From NCBI GenBank assembly GCA_045590155.1, contig JAZNQL010000006.1, positions 1 to 28,554 on the forward strand: 28,554 bases of DNA, read 5' to 3'. A program made the position numbers and the translations under genes. Numbering within the stretch: the first letter of the stretch is position 1; every line of letters begins with the position of its first letter. The notes beneath the pieces were generated by a model, which worked only from the letters and a program-made list of their open reading frames with translations, did not search any database and had not been told where the DNA came from. This document shows positions 16,628 to 23,850 of this stretch, one piece after another. The DNA comes from JAZNQL01 sp045590155 (GTDB taxonomy: Bacteria > Bacillota > Clostridia > UMGS1883 > UMGS1540).

Positions 16628-17305
16628 TTATTTATCGTATTCGTTACACAAAAGATAAAGAGGAGATTCATCTTCTTCAATCTCGGGAAAACGACCGGTT
16701 TGTTCGTAAAAACGGTTGTCGTTAGCATCGTCATTACACATTGAAACTTCTTGTACGATAATTGAACCTTTTCCTTCTTCGCCCCAGAATTTATGGTAAA
16801 GACCGGGGGTTAATGTTACACTGTCACCAGGTTTTAAGGTAAGCTCGTAGCCTGCGGGAAAGATATGTTTAACACCGTCGATACTGATTTGGACATCTGT
16901 ATCGGCAAGTTCTTCGTTTTCGGTGGAATTATAAAGTTTAATTATAAGGTTTCCGCCTCCGCGATTGATTATATCCTCCATTTTGTTCCAATGAAAATGC
17001 ATGGGTGTAATCTGCTTTTCTTTTACAAGCATAAGCTTTTCAGCATAGGGTTTGGGATATTTTTGAGGGTTTTTCTGGTTTCCGTTACGAAGAGTAATAA
17101 GTAAAAGTCCTATATCGTTAAAATCTCCGCGTCCGAAATCGGTAATATCCCAACCGAGCATATTTTCTTTTATTTCGGTAGTTTCTTCGCCTTTTGTTTT
17201 CCATTCGTCGGGACTCCATAAAACAAAAGAGGGAAGAGTAATTTTATATTCTTTAAATAAATCAAGTGCGCTGCGCATTGCAGCATTTATTTCTGACCTT
17301 TTCAT
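16628..17305 (-). CDS. D-lyxose isomerase-like cupin sugar isomerase
   Basis: A 225-aa protein matching the D-lyxose ketol-isomerase family (YdaE type), a metal-dependent cupin that interconverts D-lyxose and D-xylulose and often D-mannose and D-fructose. Metal ligands visible are His103 and His105 in 'MHFHWNKMEDI', Glu110, and His171 in 'PGLYHKFWG'. Other family marks are 'LPSFVLWSPDEW' and 'GWDITDFG'. Length is normal. GGAGG precedes the ATG. It is the last gene of the minus-strand operon, 15 nt after the FucI-like gene. The true substrate in this context may differ from lyxose. Confidence 0.85.
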   Translation of the reverse strand: MKRSEINAAMRSALDLFKEYKITLPSFVLWSPDEWKTKGEETTEIKENMLGWDITDFGRGDFNDIGLLLITLRNGNQKNPQKYPKPYAEKLMLVKEKQITPMHFHWNKMEDIINRGGGNLIIKLYNSTENEELADTDVQISIDGVKHIFPAGYELTLKPGDSVTLTPGLYHKFWGEEGKGSIIVQEVSMCNDDANDNRFYEQTGRFPEIEEDESPLYLLCNEYDK

Positions 17306-17320
17306 AAATTACCTCCAAAA

Positions 17321-18625
17321 CTATATTTCATACATTAAGATATTGTTGATTTTGCAGAAATATTTAAGTTCTTCCATATAGTCGCCATAAGCAACCATCC
17401 AGTGATGTCCTATTCCGTTTGCCATGATTTCTTTGTTTATTTGGGCAACAGGTTTATCAAATTTTATTTTTACGGGGTTGCCGGGAAATTCCATCCCGCA
17501 TGCAACTGCATCGCCAACCATTGCAGAAAGACGGAAGGTATCGCCATGTCCGCAAATGTTTACCGCGGTTACTTTGCCGGGTTTAACTAAAAACTTGGTA
17601 CAAACTCCTGTTTCGGCTAATCGAACAGGACAGAGGTCTATTTCTCCTTCTGCAATAGAAAAGCCCGATGAACCGCAATGTGCAAAAAGAATTGTGTTTG
17701 CATCATCATCAATATATAAAAGGTCAGTATTGTTTACGGGCTTTTGAGAAAGCTCGTACATAAGCTTCATGGTAAGAGCGTTAGTTACATCGCCTTCGCA
17801 CGAGCCTACAATACCCTCTTCTGCTAAAAGAGAATAACCAAGGCATATTTTACCCATATATGTAGTATAACATTTTACGGAAAGAGCTTCAAGGTCATAT
17901 TCTTTTGAAAGCTCTTTTAAAGCGGCATAATACTTAATGGACTCAAGCATACTTTCTTTTGATGATGAAATTTTGCAAGGCTTTAAAATGTCCTTTTTAT
18001 CTTCTAAAATCTTTTCTGCTTTGGAATCGGAAATACTGGAGACCTTTTCAGTCATTTCCTTTTCGTCGATATTTACTACCCTTGCTCCAAGTTTTTGTTT
18101 GATAGAAAATTCGTCATAGGCAATTTCGGTCATTCCCTTAACACGTCCGCCTATAGCACCAACACGTACACGGCTCATACAGGTTTTAAGAGCATAAGCA
18201 GTTGCAATCTTTTTTGCTTCTTTAGCACAGTCTGTTTGATCTGCGTAGCCGTATATAAATTCGTATCCTTTGCCGATATCAGTAAATACTGCGCCAATCT
18301 GATGTGCACAGCAAAGAGAACCTGTGTCAAATGCAGGATATGCACGTAAAATAACAGCCTTATCAACATAGGAAAGCAAGTCAAGCAGATGATGGTCTTC
18401 ACTCCATGTAGCGATACAAATCATTATCATATCGGCGTCGGAGGTTTTAAGTGCGTCTGCTGCTTTTTTTACTGTTTCAAGGTCGTGCATTATAACGCCT
18501 GTATTTTGGCAATTTACACCAACAGCACAAAGAGTTTTAACTGTTTGGTCTAAAAGTGACGAAGCTTCGTTATAGCCCACTTCAAATGGGTGTGCCAAAC
18601 CTACTGCGGCAATATTTATATTCAT
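17321..18625 (-). CDS. L-fucose/L-arabinose isomerase family protein
   Basis: A 434-aa protein with the fold signature of the FucI/AraA aldose-ketose isomerases, shorter than FucI (about 590 aa) and AraA (about 500 aa). Likely metal or catalytic positions are Glu277 in 'CEGDVTNALTM', the aspartates at 306-308 in 'YIDDDAN', His316, and His407/His408 in 'GIGHHWMVAYGD'. The N-terminal half has alternating Rossmann-like segments. GGAG is well placed before the ATG, 18 nt after the mutarotase-like gene. The substrate is not known; members act on various sugars and some are uncharacterised. Confidence 0.75.
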   Translation of the reverse strand: MNINIAAVGLAHPFEVGYNEASSLLDQTVKTLCAVGVNCQNTGVIMHDLETVKKAADALKTSDADMIMICIATWSEDHHLLDLLSYVDKAVILRAYPAFDTGSLCCAHQIGAVFTDIGKGYEFIYGYADQTDCAKEAKKIATAYALKTCMSRVRVGAIGGRVKGMTEIAYDEFSIKQKLGARVVNIDEKEMTEKVSSISDSKAEKILEDKKDILKPCKISSSKESMLESIKYYAALKELSKEYDLEALSVKCYTTYMGKICLGYSLLAEEGIVGSCEGDVTNALTMKLMYELSQKPVNNTDLLYIDDDANTILFAHCGSSGFSIAEGEIDLCPVRLAETGVCTKFLVKPGKVTAVNICGHGDTFRLSAMVGDAVACGMEFPGNPVKIKFDKPVAQINKEIMANGIGHHWMVAYGDYMEELKYFCKINNILMYEI

Positions 18626-18643
18626 AGCTTTGCTCCTTATTTG

Positions 18644-19474
18644 TTATATTTTGCTTAAAGTCCATACCTCTTTATGCTGCATTGTTTTATTTGGTAAAAC
18701 AGATGTATAGGGGGAAAGACTTTCGAGTTCAACCATATGCTCACACATAAAGGTTTCGTAAGATACGTTACCGTCGGGATATGGGAGGTCTTCGTTTGCG
18801 TCATAAGATATTTCAAACTTAAGTCCGTTATTTGTGTAAGATATAGCTCCGCATGGATGACCTACGCCTATTTTATATCTTTGTTCAATCGGAATATGTT
18901 TTAAGGTAACGCTCTCTTTTGAATAGGTGGCTCTTTCGTCGCCAAGGTTTGTATAGTGCCACATTGAAATGTAGTGAAGAGGATGGTATGCCTTATAGCA
19001 CTGATGCAGAGGGATTACCTCAGTTCCTCCCGGTGCCATTGACGATATTGCCCACAAAGAGCCTTCAAAAGGAGTATCGTTTACGTTTTCAATTATATGG
19101 TCAACCTCTATGGTGGCGTTATCAGAAAATGTGATATGCATAGATTTTTTTATGCCTAAAACAGGGTCAGTATTTTGGGTAACAATAATCTTATTATCCA
19201 AAATAGTGTAGGATACAGGTTCGTTATCGGGATAATATACCGATTCTGTTTCAGGTGCAATCCAAAGTCTGTGACCGCCGTATATACGCCAGCCTTCAGG
19301 AGTTGAAAGGTCAGTCATCTCTTTTGGTTGTTCAAAAAACACATTATTCATACCTAAAAAGGAAAAATGTGTTATTCTTATACCAAAATCAAGAGGAATA
19401 ACTATTTCAACAACGCCGTTATCAGCGTAAAGTGATTTCCCGAAAAGGGGATGATTTCTAACGTTTGTATTCAT
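18644..19474 (-). CDS. Galactose-mutarotase-like (DUF4380-type) protein
   Basis: A 276-aa protein predicted to be a beta-supersandwich of the aldose 1-epimerase type. The marker is 'GGHRLWIAPE' (66-75), a motif of DUF4380-like proteins, followed by 'TIEVDHIIENVND' and a regular beta-strand pattern. Family relatives bind sugars and may speed up anomer exchange, but classic GalM catalytic residues are not clearly identifiable here. I place the start at ATG 19474, 7 nt after the deacetylase stop, rather than at GTG 19495, which would overlap that gene. Neither start has a good ribosome binding site, so coupled translation is likely. Confidence 0.65.
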   Translation of the reverse strand: MNTNVRNHPLFGKSLYADNGVVEIVIPLDFGIRITHFSFLGMNNVFFEQPKEMTDLSTPEGWRIYGGHRLWIAPETESVYYPDNEPVSYTILDNKIIVTQNTDPVLGIKKSMHITFSDNATIEVDHIIENVNDTPFEGSLWAISSMAPGGTEVIPLHQCYKAYHPLHYISMWHYTNLGDERATYSKESVTLKHIPIEQRYKIGVGHPCGAISYTNNGLKFEISYDANEDLPYPDGNVSYETFMCEHMVELESLSPYTSVLPNKTMQHKEVWTLSKI

Positions 19475-19481
19475 GACTTTA

Positions 19482-20195
19482 TTACGGAAGAACACGATAG
19501 GGAACTATGCGATGAGCATCGTTAGACATTCTGAAAGCTTCAGCGTACTTAACACCGCACTGCATTCCTCTGTATTTTGCCGTTGTAACATAGTTTTCAA
19601 AAAAGTCTTTATCTGCATTTTCTTTATAGTTTGCGGACATCCAAGCAATCTGGCTCTGGTGCTGTCTGCACATTTCCATTTTTGTTTCAAAGGTGTCGGT
19701 GATATCTACATATTCGGTAGGAATAAAGCCAAGACCGTGAGCTGCTTCAAAATATGCAATGATGGGGATTTTATCGCAGGGGGGATTTTTTGTTACTATT
19801 TTTGCAACAGGAATCATTACTGCGATATCGTTAATGATTTTACTTGTAAGCTCGTGGTCAGGATTATAATCTTTGGGATTGTGAGTTATGATTACATCGG
19901 GTTTGCAATATCTTACAAGGTTTATAAATGCAAGTCTTGCTTCTCTGTCTTCAAAAAACATTTCGTCATCATAGTCAAGACAGATATATTCTGCACCTAT
20001 TATAGCAGCAGCTTTTCTTGCTTCTTCTTTACGGATAGCAGCAATTTCGTCCATAGGGAGGGTTGCTGAACCTACGTTACCGTTGGTAGCGGTTGCAGTA
20101 AATACTTTGTGACCTTGTTTTGCATATTTTGCCAAAGTACCGCCACATGAAGTTTCTACATCATCGGGATGTGCACCAATTGCTAATATATTCAT
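19482..20195 (-). CDS. PIG-L/LmbE-family deacetylase
   Basis: A 237-aa zinc-dependent enzyme of the LmbE/PIG-L family, which removes acetyl groups from N-acetylglucosamine-type amino sugars or their conjugates. The N-terminal AHPDD motif supplies His9 and Asp12 with Asp11 as base; the third zinc ligand is probably His114 in 'YNPDHELTS'. The start at 20195 is chosen because AAGGAGA lies just upstream and the conserved strand 'NILAIGAHPDD' begins at once; an upstream in-frame ATG at 20225 lies beside the hairpin. Its presence suggests an N-acetylated sugar is handled by this operon. Confidence 0.88.
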   Translation of the reverse strand: MNILAIGAHPDDVETSCGGTLAKYAKQGHKVFTATATNGNVGSATLPMDEIAAIRKEEARKAAAIIGAEYICLDYDDEMFFEDREARLAFINLVRYCKPDVIITHNPKDYNPDHELTSKIINDIAVMIPVAKIVTKNPPCDKIPIIAYFEAAHGLGFIPTEYVDITDTFETKMEMCRQHQSQIAWMSANYKENADKDFFENYVTTAKYRGMQCGVKYAEAFRMSNDAHRIVPYRVLP

Positions 20196-20218
20196 AATAA
20201 TCTCCTTTTTAAAGTAAT

Positions 20219-20242
20219 GAGCCACAGCTTTTTCTGTGGCTC
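20219..20242 (-). promoter_or_regulatory. Intercistronic hairpin in the sugar operon
   Basis: Perfect 9-bp arms GAGCCACAG (20219-20227) and CTGTGGCTC (20234-20242) with a 6-nt loop, between the ManA-like gene and the deacetylase gene. On the transcribed strand it has no U-run, so it may protect mRNA or attenuate rather than terminate. Confidence 0.6.
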
Positions 20243-20266
20243 ATATTTAGCTTTACAAATATTTAA

Positions 20267-22078
20267 TTAACCCTGTTTCCATCTCTGGATAACACAAGTT
20301 ACACGTCCGCCTTCTTCGTTGATTATTTCATAATCACCAAATGTTGCGGGGATTACAAGAGTCTGGAACTTGTCGCACACTGCAAATAAGTCGTGATTTG
20401 CCTTTGAACGAACTGTTACCTTTGAGCCAACTGTAAGTGTGAACATATGCATAAACTTACCTTCTGTTGAATATTCACCGCATTTTTCAAAGTGAATTCT
20501 TTCAACGTGGTAGGGCATAACAGGTGTGCTCTTATATCTGTCGATAAAGTATTCTTTTGTCCACTTAACAACGGAAGGAGTTGAAAGAAGATGATCTTTT
20601 ACCCATGAAGCTCTTCTTGTCTTTTCCATATTTCTGCCGTGTTCAAGATGCATCTTGAGGGGCTTGCCAGTCATAGTTTTTGCGTTGTCATCCCAGGAGG
20701 GTCTTGCGAAGTCATATTCAAAGAATGAATATTCTGTACCATTGATACTGGGATTTGTATCCATTTCAAGTACCATCTGGTTACCGCCATGACCATGCAT
20801 TGTTCCAGGGGGGATGAGGTAGAGGTCGCCTTCTTTGCTGGACCAGTTAGCAATGAAGTCTTTCCAGTTTTCAATAGGAGTGATATTGTTTGATTCTTCA
20901 CAAAGTCTTTCCCACTCTTCAATATCTGCATCATCGTGGAAGCCCATCCAGGTGTTTGCACCTTCGTAAGCTTCTGCTATGTAATATGTTTCGTATCTTC
21001 CTAAAGGTTCATCAAAATGTTCCTTTACATAGTGGCTGCTGGGGTGAATATGCATAGGCATTGAAATTCTTTCAGCAGGCTGAGGTGTTTTGTGATAACC
21101 GTCATCAAGCCAGATGTCGAGGGGGAAGAGTCCGGGATACTGCTTGTTGATAAGTTCACCAACAAGTTCTTTACCGTACTGCATAGCATTGAGCATAGGC
21201 ATTGAAATACTTCTTTCTCCGCCAAAGTCAATAAGAATACGAAGTTCGGGACCTGCGATTTTGTTCCATGCATTGTTTGCAAGGCCTTCTACGCCGTAGT
21301 CCATATCTTCATATCTGTAAGCTCCCCAAGGACCAGGGCTGAATATTTTAACTTCGTGAATAGGATATTTTACGAGTGTGGACATAATTTCATCGTATGC
21401 TTTTCTGGGAACGAGCACGAGGTCGTTTTCAAAATAGTTTTCGATATAGAAGTCCATTGCGCCGTACATATAATCCTTCTGGCGTTTGAGCATATAGTAA
21501 TCGGAATAGTTATATTCTTTCCAGTTATAACCTTCGGTAGGAGTTTTGCAGCCAAATGTTGCAAGTCTTCCTTCCCACATATCCCACTGTACTTTCTGGT
21601 GTGTATTATCAATATAGCATTTAACATCAATTACATCTTCAAAAGCTTTGATTGATGCACCTTCACCATAAATGATAACAGCGTCAGCTTCAGCTATTTT
21701 ATCTTTTGCAGCTGCTACTGCAGAATCTGACATAATATCTTCAATTACACCTTCTTTATTAACCTTACCGAAACCCGGGTCGTCGGTTACATAGGGCTGA
21801 TTGTAAGCGATAATTTCTTCTCTTGATAAATAAAGTTCGTTAGCTGCAATTAAGGTAGCGTTGATACCTTTTGCTTTAGCTGCATCTGCAACTGCTTTTG
21901 CAACCTTTTCAAAGTTGATACCATACCAACCGTCGAGTGCAATTTTCTTTTTGCCTGCTGCCATAATATCAGCAAGAGCCGCACAAACTTTATCCCAACC
22001 AAAGATTACGGAATCTTTATTAGCTGCGGAGATAACAATTTTGTTGTCGGCATTTTTAATAGATTCATATACTGGCAT
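20267..22078 (-). CDS. Mannose-6-phosphate isomerase-like cupin protein, 603 aa
   Basis: First gene of the operon behind the promoter at 22181. The C-terminal half resembles class I phosphomannose isomerases (ManA): 'MHIHPSSHY' with His343/His345, 'GRYETYYIAEA' with Glu363, and 'LIPPGTMHGHGG' with His428, matching the ManA metal site in order. The first about 280 residues are not part of ManA; they contain 'IALDGWYGINFEKVAKAV' and 'ADAVIIYGEGAS', suggesting a nucleotide- or phosphate-binding alpha/beta domain, but the function is unknown. The start at 22078 follows GGAGGAAG; the longer frame from 22132 would begin only about 14 nt past the predicted start point and lacks such a site. It may be a sugar isomerase or a bifunctional enzyme. 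Confidence 0.7.
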   Translation of the reverse strand: MPVYESIKNADNKIVISAANKDSVIFGWDKVCAALADIMAAGKKKIALDGWYGINFEKVAKAVADAAKAKGINATLIAANELYLSREEIIAYNQPYVTDDPGFGKVNKEGVIEDIMSDSAVAAAKDKIAEADAVIIYGEGASIKAFEDVIDVKCYIDNTHQKVQWDMWEGRLATFGCKTPTEGYNWKEYNYSDYYMLKRQKDYMYGAMDFYIENYFENDLVLVPRKAYDEIMSTLVKYPIHEVKIFSPGPWGAYRYEDMDYGVEGLANNAWNKIAGPELRILIDFGGERSISMPMLNAMQYGKELVGELINKQYPGLFPLDIWLDDGYHKTPQPAERISMPMHIHPSSHYVKEHFDEPLGRYETYYIAEAYEGANTWMGFHDDADIEEWERLCEESNNITPIENWKDFIANWSSKEGDLYLIPPGTMHGHGGNQMVLEMDTNPSINGTEYSFFEYDFARPSWDDNAKTMTGKPLKMHLEHGRNMEKTRRASWVKDHLLSTPSVVKWTKEYFIDRYKSTPVMPYHVERIHFEKCGEYSTEGKFMHMFTLTVGSKVTVRSKANHDLFAVCDKFQTLVIPATFGDYEIINEEGGRVTCVIQRWKQG

Positions 22079-22152
22079 AAATCTTCCTCCTAATATAAAA
22101 AATACGTCATAAATATTTTTATTTTTATACAAATAAAAAACGCTTCAAGTAT

Positions 22153-22181
22153 ATTATACTAAAGCGTTTTAGTCTTGTCAA
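22153..22181 (-). promoter_or_regulatory. Consensus sigma-A promoter of the minus-strand sugar operon
   Basis: On the minus strand: -35 TTGACA (22181-22176), 17-bp spacer, -10 TATAAT (22158-22153). Both hexamers are perfect. The leader to the ManA-like start is about 68 nt. Confidence 0.93.
22159..22172 (-). promoter_or_regulatory. LacI-type operator, copy 2 (inside the promoter spacer)
   Basis: On the plus strand CTAAAGCGTTTTAG, a 14-bp CG-centred palindrome that differs from copy 1 at one position. It occupies the spacer and abuts the -10 box exactly as copy 1 does. A partial copy, AAAACGCTT, lies at 22137-22145. Confidence 0.82.
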
Positions 22182-22237
22182 GGACTTTTTTGGGATTTTT
22201 TTATAAAAATAGCAATAATAATTACGAAGAATTTCGA

Positions 22238-23515
22238 TTATAAGTTTGCAAGCTCCACTGTAACTTTAAGGAACTTGTCAATATCCTGCAATGAGTTGCA
22301 GTGCAGAGGCGAAACTCTTACAGCACCATCCATATTGAAGGACTCAAGCATACGTTTTGAGTAAATACTGGTTGAAAGTCTGTCGTAAACTATTACGCCA
22401 CGCTTTTCATACTCTAAAACTGCCTCGCTGTAGCCTAAATTTGTAAAGCCCATTGCTAAAATTAAATCTCTTACAGTTAAGTCTTCGTAGTCTAAAAAGA
22501 CTTTTACATTTTTGATATGGCGTAAACCTGGAATTTCGGGCGTGCCTTCAAGCATTCTGTGAAGTAAAGCCCTTTCCTGAAGTTTTATTCTTGTCATACC
22601 CTCTACAAATAATTCTCTTCTGTCTGTGCTTTCTATATATTTTCCTCCAAGCCAGCATACATAATCAACTATTGTTGTAACGGCTGCATACTGTGCAGGA
22701 GCAGGACTGCCAAGTTCCCATATTTCGGCGGGTTTGCCGAGTAATTTATGGTGGGGTAAGGTTGAAAGTCTTTCCGAAACCCAACCGATTCCTGAACCGC
22801 GGTATCCAAAGAATTTATAAGGTGCAATGTTTACTCCGTCTACGGGTGTTTTTTCGAGGTCAATTATTCCGTGAGGAGCGTGTTGAACACAGTCAACAAT
22901 AATATACAAATCTTTCTTTTTGGCTCTTGCAAGACGAACAATTTCTTCAATATCATAAATTGCACCTGTAATGTTTGATGCATACATAACACTGAGTAAA
23001 ACTGTATTTTCATCAACCAAAGCTGCAATAGTTTCGGGGTCAACACCGCCTGTTACTTTATTGCTTTGTGCAACTCGGAGCTCTCTGCCAGTTTTTTCAG
23101 CATAATATGAAGCTGCATCAAAAGCAGAAGGATGTTCCAAAACAGAAGTAACTATGTTTGTGCCTTCTATATTTTCTGCAACAGCACCTACCATCTGGAA
23201 CATAAGCTGTGAAGCTGTTAACGATGTTACAATACTTCCTGTTTCGGGCGCATTGAAGATGATACGGATATCGTCTTCGCCTTTTTTTTGCACATCCTGA
23301 AGATATCGTGCCATTTTGTGTATTCTTTCGGGACAGTCGGGGATAGAATCCATTTCAGTAAAACATTTTTCAACTTCTTTAAGTCTGAAAGAACCGCCTG
23401 CATTATCAAAAAAGAGTCGTTCTCCAACAAACTTGTCTTCGTTTAAATATAAAAATTTGTCCTGAACCTCTTTCATAATTTCGTCGCTGAAGGCTAAACC
23501 GTTGGGATAATTCAT
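22238..23515 (-). CDS. Class-V aminotransferase-fold PLP enzyme
   Basis: A 425-aa PLP enzyme of the cysteine-desulfurase / isopenicillin-N-epimerase / kynureninase group. Expected elements are 'FFDNAGGS' near the start, 'SVLEHPSAF' with His128, the PLP-ring Asp208 in 'IIVDCVQHAPHG', and the Schiff-base Lys234 in 'APYKFFGYRGSGIG'. The C-terminal region 'GAVRVSPLHCNSLQDIDKF' is a typical small-domain end. There is no reactive-cysteine loop typical of IscS/NifS, so a desulfurase role is unlikely; amino transfer, racemisation or elimination on an amino compound is possible. It has its own promoter with an operator and a good AAGGAGA site. No terminator is clear between it and the sugar operon 56 nt on. 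Confidence 0.8.
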   Translation of the reverse strand: MNYPNGLAFSDEIMKEVQDKFLYLNEDKFVGERLFFDNAGGSFRLKEVEKCFTEMDSIPDCPERIHKMARYLQDVQKKGEDDIRIIFNAPETGSIVTSLTASQLMFQMVGAVAENIEGTNIVTSVLEHPSAFDAASYYAEKTGRELRVAQSNKVTGGVDPETIAALVDENTVLLSVMYASNITGAIYDIEEIVRLARAKKKDLYIIVDCVQHAPHGIIDLEKTPVDGVNIAPYKFFGYRGSGIGWVSERLSTLPHHKLLGKPAEIWELGSPAPAQYAAVTTIVDYVCWLGGKYIESTDRRELFVEGMTRIKLQERALLHRMLEGTPEIPGLRHIKNVKVFLDYEDLTVRDLILAMGFTNLGYSEAVLEYEKRGVIVYDRLSTSIYSKRMLESFNMDGAVRVSPLHCNSLQDIDKFLKVTVELANL

Positions 23516-23555
23516 TTTTGTTTCTCCTTTGAAAAATTGTAAAAAGATTTAATAT

Positions 23556-23569
23556 CTAAAACGTTTAAG
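23556..23569 (-). promoter_or_regulatory. LacI-type operator, copy 3 (downstream of the start point)
   Basis: On the plus strand CTAAAACGTTTAAG, a 14-bp CG-centred palindrome with six of seven pairs matching and the same outer CT/AG as copies 1 and 2. It lies about +7 to +21 from the predicted transcription start, where a bound repressor would block polymerase. Confidence 0.75.
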
Positions 23570-23582
23570 TTCTGGTGTAGAA

Positions 23583-23611
23583 ATTATAATATATTATTAT
23601 TTTTTTGTCAA
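23583..23611 (-). promoter_or_regulatory. Consensus sigma-A promoter of the PLP-enzyme gene
   Basis: On the minus strand: -35 TTGACA (23611-23606), 17-bp A/T-only spacer, -10 TATAAT (23588-23583). The operator is not in this spacer but follows the start point. Confidence 0.9.
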
Positions 23612-23635
23612 GAAAGTTTTCTAAAATTTAAAGAA

Positions 23636-23670
23636 AAATCCACGCTTACCGAAGGGGTAAGCGTGGATTT
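23636..23670 (-). terminator. Strong terminator after the rubredoxin gene
   Basis: Perfect 15-bp arms (23636-23650 and 23656-23670) with a 5-nt loop and a T-run on the minus strand. It separates the oxygen-defence operon from the PLP-enzyme promoter. Confidence 0.93.
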
Positions 23671-23672
23671 TT

Positions 23673-23831
23673 TTATTCTTCGCTGAAATTTTCTTTGTCT
23701 ACACCACACAGGGGACAAACAAAATCATCGGGTAAATCTTCGAATTTTGTGCTGGGAGCAATGCCGTTATCGGGATCGCCCAAAGATTCGTCGTAAACCC
23801 ATCCGCATACATCACAAACATACTTTTTCAT
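23673..23831 (-). CDS. Rubredoxin
   Basis: A 52-aa rubredoxin, an electron carrier with one iron held by four cysteines. Cys6, Cys9, Cys39 and Cys42 are at the textbook positions ('CDVCGWVYD' and 'CPLCG'), with the usual 'GDPDNGI' loop and 'LPDDFVCP'. GGAGG precedes the ATG. It follows the flavodiiron gene by 19 nt and shares its transcript, so it probably feeds electrons to that enzyme or to the rubrerythrin nearby. Confidence 0.95.
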   Translation of the reverse strand: MKKYVCDVCGWVYDESLGDPDNGIAPSTKFEDLPDDFVCPLCGVDKENFSEE

Positions 23832-23850
23832 AATAAATACCTCCAAAAAA

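Noticed and set aside
16087..16734. 215-codon minus-strand frame across the lacI-family gene and the bidirectional terminator
   Set aside because: It runs through a strong terminator and is antisense to well-supported genes; the composition is not protein-like.
19473..20069. 198-codon plus-strand open frame over the deacetylase gene
   Set aside because: It is antisense to a clear PIG-L protein, has no ribosome binding site, and its translation is rich in Cys, Phe and Ile, as is typical of shadow frames here.
22079..22132. N-terminal extension of the ManA-like protein from 22132
   Set aside because: It would start about 14 nt after the predicted transcription start without a ribosome binding site, while GGAGGAAG sits right before ATG 22078.
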